A stretch of DNA of 64,000 bases, taken from contig JABTTZ010000002.1 in NCBI GenBank assembly GCA_015075625.1, positions 1 through 64,000 on the forward strand, given 5' to 3'. How positions within the stretch are numbered: the first letter of the stretch is position 1; each line of letters starts with the position of its first letter. Made by a program: the position numbers and the translations under genes. The DNA is from Anaerolineales bacterium. Its GTDB lineage: Bacteria; Chloroflexota; Anaerolineae; Aggregatilineales; UBA2796. The notes beneath the pieces were generated by a model. The model had not been told where the DNA came from. It did not search any database and was given only the letters and a program-made list of their open reading frames with translations. This document shows, piece after piece, positions 40,885 through 49,091 of this stretch.

Positions 40885-42909
40885 ATGACCGCCAGCGTTG
40901 AGACGACAACAACCACCCACATTACCAGCCCCGCTTTTCTGACCTTCGGACGAGTCCTGTGGGGCATCCTCGCGGTGATCAGCCTCGGTGTCTCTATCCA
41001 GCTTTATCAGGCGATCTTCGCCCATTTTGAGACGTCCTCGCCCGCTGTACGGGAGGCGCTGGCGGCGCTCCGCCTCACCCCACAGGTTTATGGCGGGATA
41101 TTTGTCGCCATGATGATCATCGTTTCGGGGGGGTTTTTCCTTGTGGGGGTGATCATCTTCCGCGTCCGTTCGCATGATCGGATGGGTCTGCTGGTGGCAC
41201 TTAATTTTGTCACCTTTGGTATTGTGAGCATCGTCCGCTTCCAAATCCTGCTCATGATTGATCCGGCGGCGGTGGCAAGCCCCTTTCTCACCTTTGTAAA
41301 AGTTGTCGGTTGGTGTACTAGTATCCCGATGGGCATGATGTACCCCACCGGGCGCTTTGCCCCCCGCTGGACGGCGTATGCTGCCGCTTTCAGTGTGCTG
41401 TGTTTTGGGGCGTGGGCAGTTGCTCAAGATGCTTTCCCAGAGATGTTCCTTCAGCAAGGTGGCTCACTCACTTATCTTGTTCCGGGGTTGTTCATCAGCT
41501 TGTGGTCGCTCACCCTCGCTGTTCAAATCCATCGCTATCGGGTAATTTTCACACCCACACAGCGTCAACAGACAAAGTGGGTTGTCCTCGCTCTGATGAT
41601 CGCCCTACTCGCCAATGCGCCCTGTTTGTTGATCACCATCTTTTTCCCTGCTGTTCTAGAGCCAACCCCGCTTGGCTTGGGCTTCAACCTGATTGTCGCC
41701 GCCTGCCACCTGACCCTTGTGACGCTTCCCATTTCTGTTGCCATTGCCTTGTTCCGCTACCGCCTGTGGGATGTGGACTTTGTGATCAACCGCTCGCTTG
41801 TCTACGGCGCGGTGACGGTGATCGTCCTTCTGGCATTTATCGGTGGGGCGCTGCTCATCCGCATCATCCTCGGTGAGGGGCAGTCCGAATTGGCGCTCAT
41901 CCTTGCGGCGGTGGGCGCCGCCGTCCTGTTCACCCCCGTCCGCCAAGCGGCGCAGCATTTCGTAGATCGTCGTTTGTACGGGCTGCGCTTCGATCTCTCC
42001 GATGTTGCCCACGCCCAACACCTCCCAGAAGTCAAAAATCCGGGGGCGCTCAGCGGACGCAAACTGGGCATTTACCAGACTCTTGATGTCATTGGCAAAG
42101 GCGGCATGGGCGAAGTCTATAAAGGAATCACCACCGATCAACTCGTCGCCTTGAAGATTCTCCCGCTCGAAAATGCCCGCCAAGAGGAATTCCGCGCCCG
42201 TTTTGAGCGCGAAGCGGAGACGATGCGTTCCCTTGATCACCCCCATATCGTCAAACTGTACGATGCGGGCGACAGCGGTGGGGTGCGTTACCTTGCCCTC
42301 GAATTTGTCGATGGCGTCACTCTTGCCGATTATCTAGACCGGATTGGCGCACTCACCCTAGAAACCACCTGTGCCATTCTGAAACCGATTGCCGAGGCGC
42401 TCGATTATGCCCATGCGCAAGGCATTGTTCACCGTGATATTAAAGTCTCTAACATCATGCTGCGCGGTGGGTTCGATACCCCCACGCCCTCCCCTGTCCT
42501 CATGGATTTCGGAATCGCCAAAGTAGGCGGGGCAGCCACCCGTTACACGGGAACGGGGATGATCGGCACGGTAGAATACCTTGCCCCCGAACAGATCATT
42601 GCCGCACGGGAGGTGGATCATCGTGCCGATATTTACGCGCTAGGCGTCGTCGTCTTTGAAATGCTCACCGGGCGCTTGCCCTTTTCGGGGAACTCTGGGC
42701 AAGTCTTATTTGCCCACCTCGGACAGCCTCCCCCCAACCCCCGCCTCTATAAGCCGAACCTCAGTCATCGCGTGGCGCGGGTGGTCATGCGGGCGCTGGC
42801 GAAAGCGCCAGAAGATCGCTACCAAAGTGCGGGGGCGTTTGCCACTGCCTTTGCCGAAAGTGAAGCGGATGTGGTCAATGTCGTAATCACCATCGAGGGG
42901 GATTCGTGA
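40885..42909 (+). CDS. Membrane Ser/Thr protein kinase with sensor-kinase-like N-terminus
   Basis: 674 residues. About 20-330 form eight or so membrane helices and end in FRYRLWDVDFVINRSLVYGA, then FTPVRQAAQHFVDRRLYGLR (about 360-380), a module I know from bacterial sensor histidine kinases. Instead of a histidine kinase a Hanks-type domain follows (about 395-665): GKGGMGEVYKG, VALKILPL (Lys), HRDIKVSNIM (catalytic Asp; KVSN rather than KPSN/KPEN), MDFGIAKVGG (DFG) and LAPEQIIA. All key residues are present, so it should phosphorylate proteins in response to an unknown signal. AAGGGGAG ribosome site. It overlaps the next gene by 4 nt (GTGA). Confidence 0.92.
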   Translation: MTASVETTTTTHITSPAFLTFGRVLWGILAVISLGVSIQLYQAIFAHFETSSPAVREALAALRLTPQVYGGIFVAMMIIVSGGFFLVGVIIFRVRSHDRMGLLVALNFVTFGIVSIVRFQILLMIDPAAVASPFLTFVKVVGWCTSIPMGMMYPTGRFAPRWTAYAAAFSVLCFGAWAVAQDAFPEMFLQQGGSLTYLVPGLFISLWSLTLAVQIHRYRVIFTPTQRQQTKWVVLALMIALLANAPCLLITIFFPAVLEPTPLGLGFNLIVAACHLTLVTLPISVAIALFRYRLWDVDFVINRSLVYGAVTVIVLLAFIGGALLIRIILGEGQSELALILAAVGAAVLFTPVRQAAQHFVDRRLYGLRFDLSDVAHAQHLPEVKNPGALSGRKLGIYQTLDVIGKGGMGEVYKGITTDQLVALKILPLENARQEEFRARFEREAETMRSLDHPHIVKLYDAGDSGGVRYLALEFVDGVTLADYLDRIGALTLETTCAILKPIAEALDYAHAQGIVHRDIKVSNIMLRGGFDTPTPSPVLMDFGIAKVGGAATRYTGTGMIGTVEYLAPEQIIAAREVDHRADIYALGVVVFEMLTGRLPFSGNSGQVLFAHLGQPPPNPRLYKPNLSHRVARVVMRALAKAPEDRYQSAGAFATAFAESEADVVNVVITIEGDS

Positions 42910-44459
42910 CCGTTCTCACTGCCCACCCGCGCCGCCTGATGCTAGGGGTGGTGATCCTCGTCGCTTGTCTTGCCTTCGCCGCACGGGTAATACCCTCCCC
43001 ACGCACGATTGACGACGCCTTCATCACCTTCCGCTACAGCCGAAACATCCTTGAGGGGAAGGGCTTCACCTACAATCCGGGGACGCCCGTTTTGGGGACG
43101 ACGACGCCCTTCTTCACCCTGCTTGTGGCGGGCGTGGGGGCAGTCCTCAATGGGCGGGATTTCCCCACCTATGCCCTCGTCCTCAGCGCCCTTGCCGATG
43201 CGCTCACCGCCGTTCTGCTCATCCACATCGTCCGCCGTCTGACGGGACACCCCCTCCCCTCCCTCCTGATCGGCGTCTTGTGGGCGGTTGCCCCGCGCAG
43301 CGTGACCTTTGCCGTTGGGGGGATGGAGACGAGTTTTGCCATTCTTTGGATGGTTGCCGCCGTCTATACTTACCTTACAGAGCGCCCGCTGTGGCTGGGT
43401 TTTTTCGCTGGCTTAGGGCTGTTCACACGGATTGATGCCGCCCTGTGGATCGCTCCCTTATTCGCCCATCAAGCGCTGCTCTCCCTGCGAGAGCGCCCCC
43501 CGCTTCGCCTCGCCCTCCGCACGTGGCTGGTGACGGCGCTCACGATTGCCCCCTGGGTTGTTTTTAGCCTTGCCTATTTCGGTTCGCCTGTGCCGCGCTC
43601 GTTGGCGGCAAAGTCTGTCGCCTATGTCGTCGCCCCGGGATCGGCGTTGATCACCTTCATTCAGGCGTTTAGCGAACCCTTTTTCGAGTTTGAAACCTTC
43701 GGCTCACTGGGGGCGATGGTGGGGGCGGTGGTTTACTTCACGCTCGCCCTAATCGGCGTGCTGTACGGGGTGCGCCGCCAGCCGCGCCTGCTGCCGTTTT
43801 TCCTGTACCCCTTCCTCTATGTGCTGGTCTTTAGCCTTGCCAACCCGCTGATCTTTCGCTGGTATCTCGCCCCGCCGATGCCCGCCTACATGATCTTGAT
43901 CCTGTGCGGGGTGTGGGCGTTGGTGGGCGGGTGGGGGAAGCGTCCTACCTTTGTTGGGCAAGCGCGGCGGTTCGTCTTTGTGGGGGCTGCCTGTCTGTGG
44001 CTGTTCACCTCCCTACGCGGCTGGACGCTCCATCCCGATCACGGCGCAGACCGCCCCGCGCCGATCATGGCGTGGCATCAGATCGAACGCTACTACCGCG
44101 AGATGGTCGAATACCTGCGGGCAACCTACGGCATCAGCGAGACGACGCGCCTCGCCGCGGGCGATATTGGGGCGGTGGGCTACTTCAGCGGGGCGATCAT
44201 CGTGGATACTGTCGGGTTGGTGACGCCCGCCATGAGCGCCTACTACCCCGTTGATCCGGCGTTGATTCCCCCCGGACAGGTCTACGCCATTCCGCCCCAA
44301 CTGATCCGCGACACGCAGCCCGATTACCTGCTGACGATGGAAGCGTTCATCCGCTTGGGGGTGGCGCAAGACCCCACCTTTCAGCGCGATTACGAACTGA
44401 TCCGCGAGATTCCGACCACCTTCTACGGGACGGGGATGCTGCTCTACAAGCGGCGCTAG
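42906..44459 (+). CDS. GT-C family membrane glycosyltransferase
   Basis: 517 residues with about 10 membrane helices. The first external loop holds RTIDDAFITFRYSRNILEGK; the Asp pair (about 36-37) is the expected metal/phosphate site of GT-C enzymes using polyprenyl-phosphate sugars. GKGFTYNPGTPVLGTTTPFF follows, as in mannosyl- and arabinosyltransferase-like proteins. The C-terminal domain (about 400-517) with LAAGDIGAVGYFSGAIIVDT is outside the membrane. It starts with GTG inside the end of the kinase gene, so the two are translated together. Its TAG stop lies in the repeat terminus beginning at 44457. Confidence 0.85.
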   Translation: MTVLTAHPRRLMLGVVILVACLAFAARVIPSPRTIDDAFITFRYSRNILEGKGFTYNPGTPVLGTTTPFFTLLVAGVGAVLNGRDFPTYALVLSALADALTAVLLIHIVRRLTGHPLPSLLIGVLWAVAPRSVTFAVGGMETSFAILWMVAAVYTYLTERPLWLGFFAGLGLFTRIDAALWIAPLFAHQALLSLRERPPLRLALRTWLVTALTIAPWVVFSLAYFGSPVPRSLAAKSVAYVVAPGSALITFIQAFSEPFFEFETFGSLGAMVGAVVYFTLALIGVLYGVRRQPRLLPFFLYPFLYVLVFSLANPLIFRWYLAPPMPAYMILILCGVWALVGGWGKRPTFVGQARRFVFVGAACLWLFTSLRGWTLHPDHGADRPAPIMAWHQIERYYREMVEYLRATYGISETTRLAAGDIGAVGYFSGAIIVDTVGLVTPAMSAYYPVDPALIPPGQVYAIPPQLIRDTQPDYLLTMEAFIRLGVAQDPTFQRDYELIREIPTTFYGTGMLLYKRR

Positions 44460-44587
44460 GTTGTGTTGACATTGTAATCCCAGTGATCCCGCTGCGAAGG
44501 CAGCGGGCGCTCACGCACGGCGATGGGCGCAAGGCATTGCGCCCCTACGGGAATTACACGAATTACCTTCTTGACGGACTACTAGGG
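44457..44587. repeat. Composite of two MITE-like termini
   Basis: TAGGTTGTGTTGAC (44457-44470) matches the element ends at 21911 and 61073. It is followed by GATCCCGCTGCGAAGGCAGC, a GGGCGCA-AGGC-ATTGCGCCC hairpin (about 44526) and TTACCTTCTTGACGGACTACT (44563 onward), the end type of 23544. No gene. The repeat supplies the stop codon of the GT-C gene. Confidence 0.6.
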
Positions 44588-44643
44588 TGAACCACATTCA
44601 TTTTACAGTGTTAAGTGAATATGGTTATGGGGTACACCGTTCG

Positions 44644-44684
44644 GTGAACGGCGTTAACTTAACACCGTTCACTTTATCTTTTTG
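44644..44684 (+). terminator. Palindromic terminator for the GT-C/kinase transcript
   Basis: GTGAACGG (44644-44651) pairs with CCGTTCAC (44665-44672), inner GTTAA/TTAAC also pairing, followed by TTTATCTTTTT. Confidence 0.65.
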
Positions 44685-44687
44685 TTA

Positions 44688-44708
44688 ACGGCGTTAACTT
44701 AACGCCGT
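44688..44708. repeat. Second palindrome of the GGCGTTAACTTAAC pair
   Basis: ACGGCGTTAA-C-TTAACGCCGT, 10-bp arms, repeats the centre of the preceding palindrome. It lies 12 nt beyond the end of the methyltransferase gene on the other strand and may end that transcript. Confidence 0.5.
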
Positions 44709-44719
44709 AAAGGGAATTC

Positions 44720-45493
44720 CTAAAAGCGGGGTTTGTAGGCAATGAGGCAGATTGTGTGGTAAGGGTAGCCGCTAAGCCAAGTGAGGGCGCGATCTGCAAG
44801 GGGGGGGAGCGCCCGCAAGGGAAAGGTTGCCCCCCATCCGATCAGTTCGTGGCGGCGGCTGAGATGGCGAAACCCCCGTGTGATCTGCTGGCTGAGAATC
44901 CCGCTGCAATAGCCGACGGACTCAAGGCGCAGTCCGGCATGATCGCACAGTTCGCGGAGCATTTCCGGCGTGTAGCCGCGCCGCATATGCCCGCCATCCT
45001 CCACCACCGGATAGGGGTGCAGATCGCCGCGTGTGATGTAGCGAAAGGCGTAGTTAGGCGTCGTCAGCAGCAAGCGCCCGCCCGGTTTCAGGCAGGCGGC
45101 AACGGCGGTCATCAGACGGCGATCATCGCCCAGATGCTCAATCACCTCTGAGCAGAGGGCGACCTCAAAGGCGGCATGCCATTCCGTTCGCTGGTCAAGC
45201 TCGCGCAGATCACCGAGGGTGAAGGTGGCGGTGGGAGCATGGCAGAGCGCCGCCCGTTCTGCCGCCACCTGCTGATTCCGCTCGTCCCAACTGACGCCGA
45301 GAGCGTGATAGCCGCGTTTTGCCGCGCCAATGGTGAACGCGCCCGACCCACAGCCGAGGTCGATCAGGCGCTCCCCCGCCCCCACATAGGGCAGACGCCG
45401 CCGCAGCCACAGCCAGCGATCCAACACAAGTGTATCGCCGTGCAGGAGCGTCGCCGGAAAGCCCATGAGACGCACCAGAAGGGAACGATCCAT
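44720..45493 (-). CDS. SAM-dependent methyltransferase
   Basis: 257-residue class I methyltransferase. Motif I is LIDLGCGSGAFTIGAAKRGY (about 38-57), the post-I acidic loop contains GVSWDERNQQ, motif IV is VALCSEVIEHLGDD, and GGRLLLTTPNYAFRYITRGD resembles sugar or lipid methyltransferases of the UbiG/Methyltransf_11 group. No membrane segment. The target is unknown; nearby genes deal with glycans. It lies 29 nt after the M20 peptidase on the same strand. Confidence 0.85.
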   Translation of the reverse strand: MDRSLLVRLMGFPATLLHGDTLVLDRWLWLRRRLPYVGAGERLIDLGCGSGAFTIGAAKRGYHALGVSWDERNQQVAAERAALCHAPTATFTLGDLRELDQRTEWHAAFEVALCSEVIEHLGDDRRLMTAVAACLKPGGRLLLTTPNYAFRYITRGDLHPYPVVEDGGHMRRGYTPEMLRELCDHAGLRLESVGYCSGILSQQITRGFRHLSRRHELIGWGATFPLRALPPLADRALTWLSGYPYHTICLIAYKPRF

Positions 45494-45522
45494 AGGCTAA
45501 ACCCTAGCGGCTGCGGCGGCGC

Positions 45523-46683
45523 TTAAGCAAACTGCCACTCACGCAGAATTCCATCAAGCAGCGCGGCGCTGCGCGGAAAGCTGCTGATCACCACCTGCTC
45601 ATGGAGGGCGTGCGCCCCCTCGCCCATTGCCCCTAGCCCATCAAGGGTGGGGATGCCGAGGGCGGAGGTGATGTTTCCATCGCTGCCGCCGCCGCTGCCT
45701 TCTTCGGTGATCGTCAGCCCCATCTGTTCGCCAATTCCCTTTGCTTGGGCAAAGACGGCGATCATCGTTTCGTTGTGTTCCATCGGCGGACGGCTGCCCG
45801 TGTTCGTGATCTCGATCACCGCGCCGGGGAGGACAGGGGTCAGGCTGTTCATCGCGCTTTCGATGCGATCCGCCTCCGCCTGTGTCAGAAAGCGCACGTC
45901 CACCTTCGCTGTCGCCAGATCGGGAATCACATTGCTCGCCGTGCCGCCATTGACGACGGTGACGGAGACGGATGTCCCCAGATCGAGGCGGTTCAGTTCG
46001 GTGATGCGCAGTGTTTGATGGGCGAGTTCGACAACGGCGTTAATCCCCTTTTCGGGAGCGTTTCCGGCGTGGGAGGAGCGCCCCTTGACGCTGACTGTGT
46101 AGCCGGTGATTCCCTTACGCCATGTTTTCAAGCCGCCCTTTGCCCCGGCAAACTCCATGACAAGGCACAGTCCGGCGTCGGCGGCAATTTTCTCAATCGT
46201 TGTCCACGAGTGAACGCTGCCCGTTTCCTCGTCGCTGGTAAACAGCGCCCAAACGGGGCGGTTGGGAAATTCACCGCGTTCGCGCAGCCCTTTGATCACG
46301 CTGAGGACAGTGGCGATGCTCCCCTTCATGTCCCATGTGCCGGGTCCGATCAGGCGATCCCCTTCAACATGAACAGGGCGGGCGGGAACCGTTCCCAGAC
46401 CCCAGACGGTATCCATATGCATCAAAAACAGGATCGGTTTACCCGGCGCGTCAGTGTTCCAGCGGGCAAAGAGCATATCGCCCACCACCGCTTGGGGAAG
46501 GCGCTCCACCGCTGCGCCAAGATCATTCTTCAGCAGCTCTTCGAGGTAATCGGCAAGTTTATCAACATGTGCTTTGCTGCCCGTTGGCGTTTCGTAGTTC
46601 GCCAGAGTCGTCGTGAGGGCGACAATCTCGGCAACATGATCGCTGTAATAGCCAAGAACAGGGTGGAGGGTTTGAGTGGTCAA
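45523..46683 (-). CDS. M20 family metallopeptidase (CPG2-like)
   Basis: About 386 residues. I prefer TTG 46683 with GGGAG 10 nt upstream; the open frame to 46854 is low-complexity and lacks a start signal. Zinc ligands and catalytic residues are in FLMHMDTVWGLGTV (H, D), GPGTWDMKGSIA (D), FTSDEETGSVHSW (E-E) and, late, GGGSDGNITSALGIPTLDGL. This is the glutamate-carboxypeptidase/ArgE-type layout with a lid dimerisation domain at about 180-290 (SVKGRSSHAGNAPEKGINAV). It hydrolyses a peptide or amide bond of an N-acylated amino acid or dipeptide. No signal peptide in this start. Confidence 0.88.
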   Translation of the reverse strand: MTTQTLHPVLGYYSDHVAEIVALTTTLANYETPTGSKAHVDKLADYLEELLKNDLGAAVERLPQAVVGDMLFARWNTDAPGKPILFLMHMDTVWGLGTVPARPVHVEGDRLIGPGTWDMKGSIATVLSVIKGLRERGEFPNRPVWALFTSDEETGSVHSWTTIEKIAADAGLCLVMEFAGAKGGLKTWRKGITGYTVSVKGRSSHAGNAPEKGINAVVELAHQTLRITELNRLDLGTSVSVTVVNGGTASNVIPDLATAKVDVRFLTQAEADRIESAMNSLTPVLPGAVIEITNTGSRPPMEHNETMIAVFAQAKGIGEQMGLTITEEGSGGGSDGNITSALGIPTLDGLGAMGEGAHALHEQVVISSFPRSAALLDGILREWQFA

Positions 46684-46808
46684 CAGAAAAAAACTCCCTA
46701 TTTGTTGATTTTTATCAGAGGTTTGAATGATAGCCGAAAATAGGGAAAAGGGGGACAGGAAGGTTGCACAAGCGGAGCAAACATTCCCTCTACCGCGAAC
46801 AGGGAGGG

Positions 46809-48179
46809 TTAAAACGCCCCTCGGCGGCTGATCACGGCAAAAATGGTTTTCCACAAAATGATCACGTCCAAAAGAATCGAATAATTTTGGATGTAATACA
46901 GATCATCCTCGGTGTGCTGGTGCATCGGGCGACTGGCACGCCCATTCACCTGCCACCAGCCGGTCATTCCCTGTGGTACGGCGAAGCGTTTTCGCTGCCA
47001 GGGTTCGTACTGTTCGACCAGCCAGGGCATCTCCGGGCGGGGACCAACAAGGCTCATCTCGCCGCGCAGGACGTTCATCATTTGTGGTAACTCATCAAGG
47101 CTTGTCCGTCGCAAAAACCGCCCGATGCGTGTGATGCGCGGATCGTCGGGTGTTTTCCCCACTATTTTTTGGCGATCTGCGCCGACGATCATCGTCCGAA
47201 ATTTGATCATCTTGAACAAGCGCCCGTTTTCCCCTACCCGTTCCTGATGGTAAAAGGCTGCCCCGCGTGAGTCCAGCCGAATGAGGGCGGCAATGAACGC
47301 CATGATGGGGATAAGGATGGGCAGGAGAAGGAGGCACAGGGCGAGATCAAAGGCGCGTTTCGCCAGCCGCTGCGAGGGCGTCAGGGCAGGGTCGCGCAGG
47401 TTGACAAACGCCAACCCGCCAAATTCCTCCACACGGGCGCGGTGAAGGGCGAGATTGACATAATTCGGCGCAATGCGGATTTGGACGGACTGCGTCTGCA
47501 AGGCAGGGATGATCGTATGAAGGCGATCATAGGCGCTGTAAGGGAGAGTGACGATCACTTCGTCAATCCGTTCTGCCACGACAATCGCCGCCACCTGATC
47601 GATCCGCCCGATCACGGTCATCCCCTCCGCCATATCCTCGGCAGCGGGGGCATCATCCAAAAAGCCAACGATCAATGCCTGATCGTGGCTGAGTTCGGTG
47701 AGCATCTTGGCGATGTGCGCCCCAAAGGGATTTGCCCCAATGATGATCACGCGCTGGACGGGGTGCCTTTGAGCAAGGCGGCGCATGATCCGCCACACCA
47801 CACGCCAGCCGATGAGCGCTGTCAGGTCGAGGACGAAAAAGTACCCCACAAGCAGCCGCGAGGTGAGCCGTTCGGAAAAATAGAGCGCCCCGGCAAGGAC
47901 AAGCAGCGCGAACAGGCTTCCGGTGATCACCTGCTGAAGTTCATCGACAAAGCGGTAGGTGCGGCGCGGGTCATAGACAGCAAACAAGAGGAATGTCCCC
48001 ACCCAAACGAGGCAAGCAATGAGCGTCACTGCCAAAGGGAGGTGGTAGGTGGGGGCAATGTATTCGCCAGCAGGCACGCTGAGGCGCAGTATTACCGCAA
48101 GGTGGAGCGCCCCTACGGTGAGCAGCGCATCGAGCGCCATTGCCCAAAGGGTATGGCTAAGCCGACGATGAGTGAACAT
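46809..48179 (-). CDS. Polyprenyl-phosphate sugar phosphotransferase, WcaJ type
   Basis: About 456 residues from ATG 48179 (a TTG at 48197 is possible). It has four N-terminal membrane helices (DALLTVGALHLAVILRLSVP onward). A Rossmann-like nucleotide-sugar domain follows about 140-260 (RVIIIGANPFGAHIAKMLTE). The C-terminal catalytic domain has the amphipathic helix KRAFDLALCLLLLPILIPIM, then QERVGENGRLFKMIKFRTM and RRTSLDELPQMMNVLRGEMS, LVGPRPEMPWLV. It transfers a hexose-1-phosphate to undecaprenyl phosphate, the first step of exopolysaccharide or O-antigen repeat units. Its glycan may be the one exported or extended by nearby gene products. Confidence 0.93.
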   Translation of the reverse strand: MFTHRRLSHTLWAMALDALLTVGALHLAVILRLSVPAGEYIAPTYHLPLAVTLIACLVWVGTFLLFAVYDPRRTYRFVDELQQVITGSLFALLVLAGALYFSERLTSRLLVGYFFVLDLTALIGWRVVWRIMRRLAQRHPVQRVIIIGANPFGAHIAKMLTELSHDQALIVGFLDDAPAAEDMAEGMTVIGRIDQVAAIVVAERIDEVIVTLPYSAYDRLHTIIPALQTQSVQIRIAPNYVNLALHRARVEEFGGLAFVNLRDPALTPSQRLAKRAFDLALCLLLLPILIPIMAFIAALIRLDSRGAAFYHQERVGENGRLFKMIKFRTMIVGADRQKIVGKTPDDPRITRIGRFLRRTSLDELPQMMNVLRGEMSLVGPRPEMPWLVEQYEPWQRKRFAVPQGMTGWWQVNGRASRPMHQHTEDDLYYIQNYSILLDVIILWKTIFAVISRRGAF

Positions 48180-48334
48180 ATGAGAAGGATAGTGCAAAGG
48201 GATGAGGGGAGCAACTGGTAATTCGTGGTGCAGAAGTCGGCGCGGAGCTGAACGGCTTATCCGTAACTAGAAAAAGGAACATCTGCCAAGAAGGGGAACC
48301 CTCAAACGTGATCAACCAAGGCTGTGGTGAGGTT

Positions 48335-48475
48335 TTTAGGTCAGAACCCCTAACCCCCCCGCCCCCTTTCCCTGTCTACGGGGAAAGGGGGAGAGAGTCC
48401 CTGTCTCTGTTTACGAGGTGGGGGCAAGCCCCGAAGGGGTGTCTACTCCTAGCTTGCTGCTTTAGCGGCAGGCAA
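48335..48475. repeat. Dispersed multi-hairpin repeat, family A
   Basis: AGAACCCCTAACCCCCCCGC, stem CCCCTTTCCC/GGGAAAGGGG, TGTTTACGAGGTGGGGG, CCCCGAAGGGG stem and TTGCTGCTTTAGCGGCAGG. A GGCGCAT/ATGCGCC hairpin (48486-48502) follows directly before the Nudix gene's stop. 48198-48506 has no gene. Confidence 0.7.
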
Positions 48476-48506
48476 TGCTTGGGTGGGCGCATAGGATGCG
48501 CCGCGA

Positions 48507-49085
48507 CTAGACCCCCAACCGCGCCAACGCTAAGCCCACCGTGAGGGCGGTGGGCGCGGAGGGAAAGCCCCCGGCAAGCCACCGCTGGCGCACCTCCTCA
48601 AGGGTGAGCAGGTGGAGGGAAAGCTCCCCCAAATCGCCCGGATTAGGGGCGGTGATCAGCCGCGCCCCCCGCGCCGCGAAACAATGCGCTGTCCCGCAGT
48701 CTTTGGTGGAATCCATCATATACTGCCCCAGAGGAAACCATTCCGCCGCCTCAGCACCCGTCTCCTCCAAAAGTTCGCGTTGGGCGGTGTGAAGCGGGTC
48801 GGAGTTCTCTCCCGCGCCAAACTCGATGAAACCGGCGGGGAGTTCCAGAGGGAAATCGTTCAGGGCGCGACGATATTGGCGGACGAACGGCACGCGCCCA
48901 TCCTCTAGCAAGGCAAAGGTGATCACAAAGGGGGTAATCACACAGCGAGCGAAACCCTCGATGACCGTCCCATCGGGGAGCGCCACATCCTCATCATAGA
49001 GACGGGCAAAGGGCGAGCGATCCAAGACAAGACGGCTGGCGACAGTTTCCCATCGCCCCGCCTGTGGTTGAAATTTGATAGGCAT
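48507..49085 (-). CDS. Nudix hydrolase
   Basis: 192 residues, similar in layout to ADP-ribose pyrophosphatases. The N-terminal beta-sheet has DRSPFARLYDEDVALPDGTV. The Nudix box is GFIEFGAGENSDPLHTAQRE followed by LLEETGA; it holds the RE..EE.G catalytic core but has two residues more than usual between the first Glu and the Arg. It should hydrolyse a nucleoside-diphosphate linked compound such as ADP-ribose, using Mg. ATG 49085 lies 6 nt after the stop of the MoxR gene, so the two are cotranscribed. Confidence 0.85.
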   Translation of the reverse strand: MPIKFQPQAGRWETVASRLVLDRSPFARLYDEDVALPDGTVIEGFARCVITPFVITFALLEDGRVPFVRQYRRALNDFPLELPAGFIEFGAGENSDPLHTAQRELLEETGAEAAEWFPLGQYMMDSTKDCGTAHCFAARGARLITAPNPGDLGELSLHLLTLEEVRQRWLAGGFPSAPTALTVGLALARLGV

Positions 49086-49091
49086 ACAGGC

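Noticed and set aside
45745-46743. 332-residue open frame opposite the M20 peptidase
   Set aside because: Shadow of a gene with complete metal-site motifs; composition follows the sense codons.
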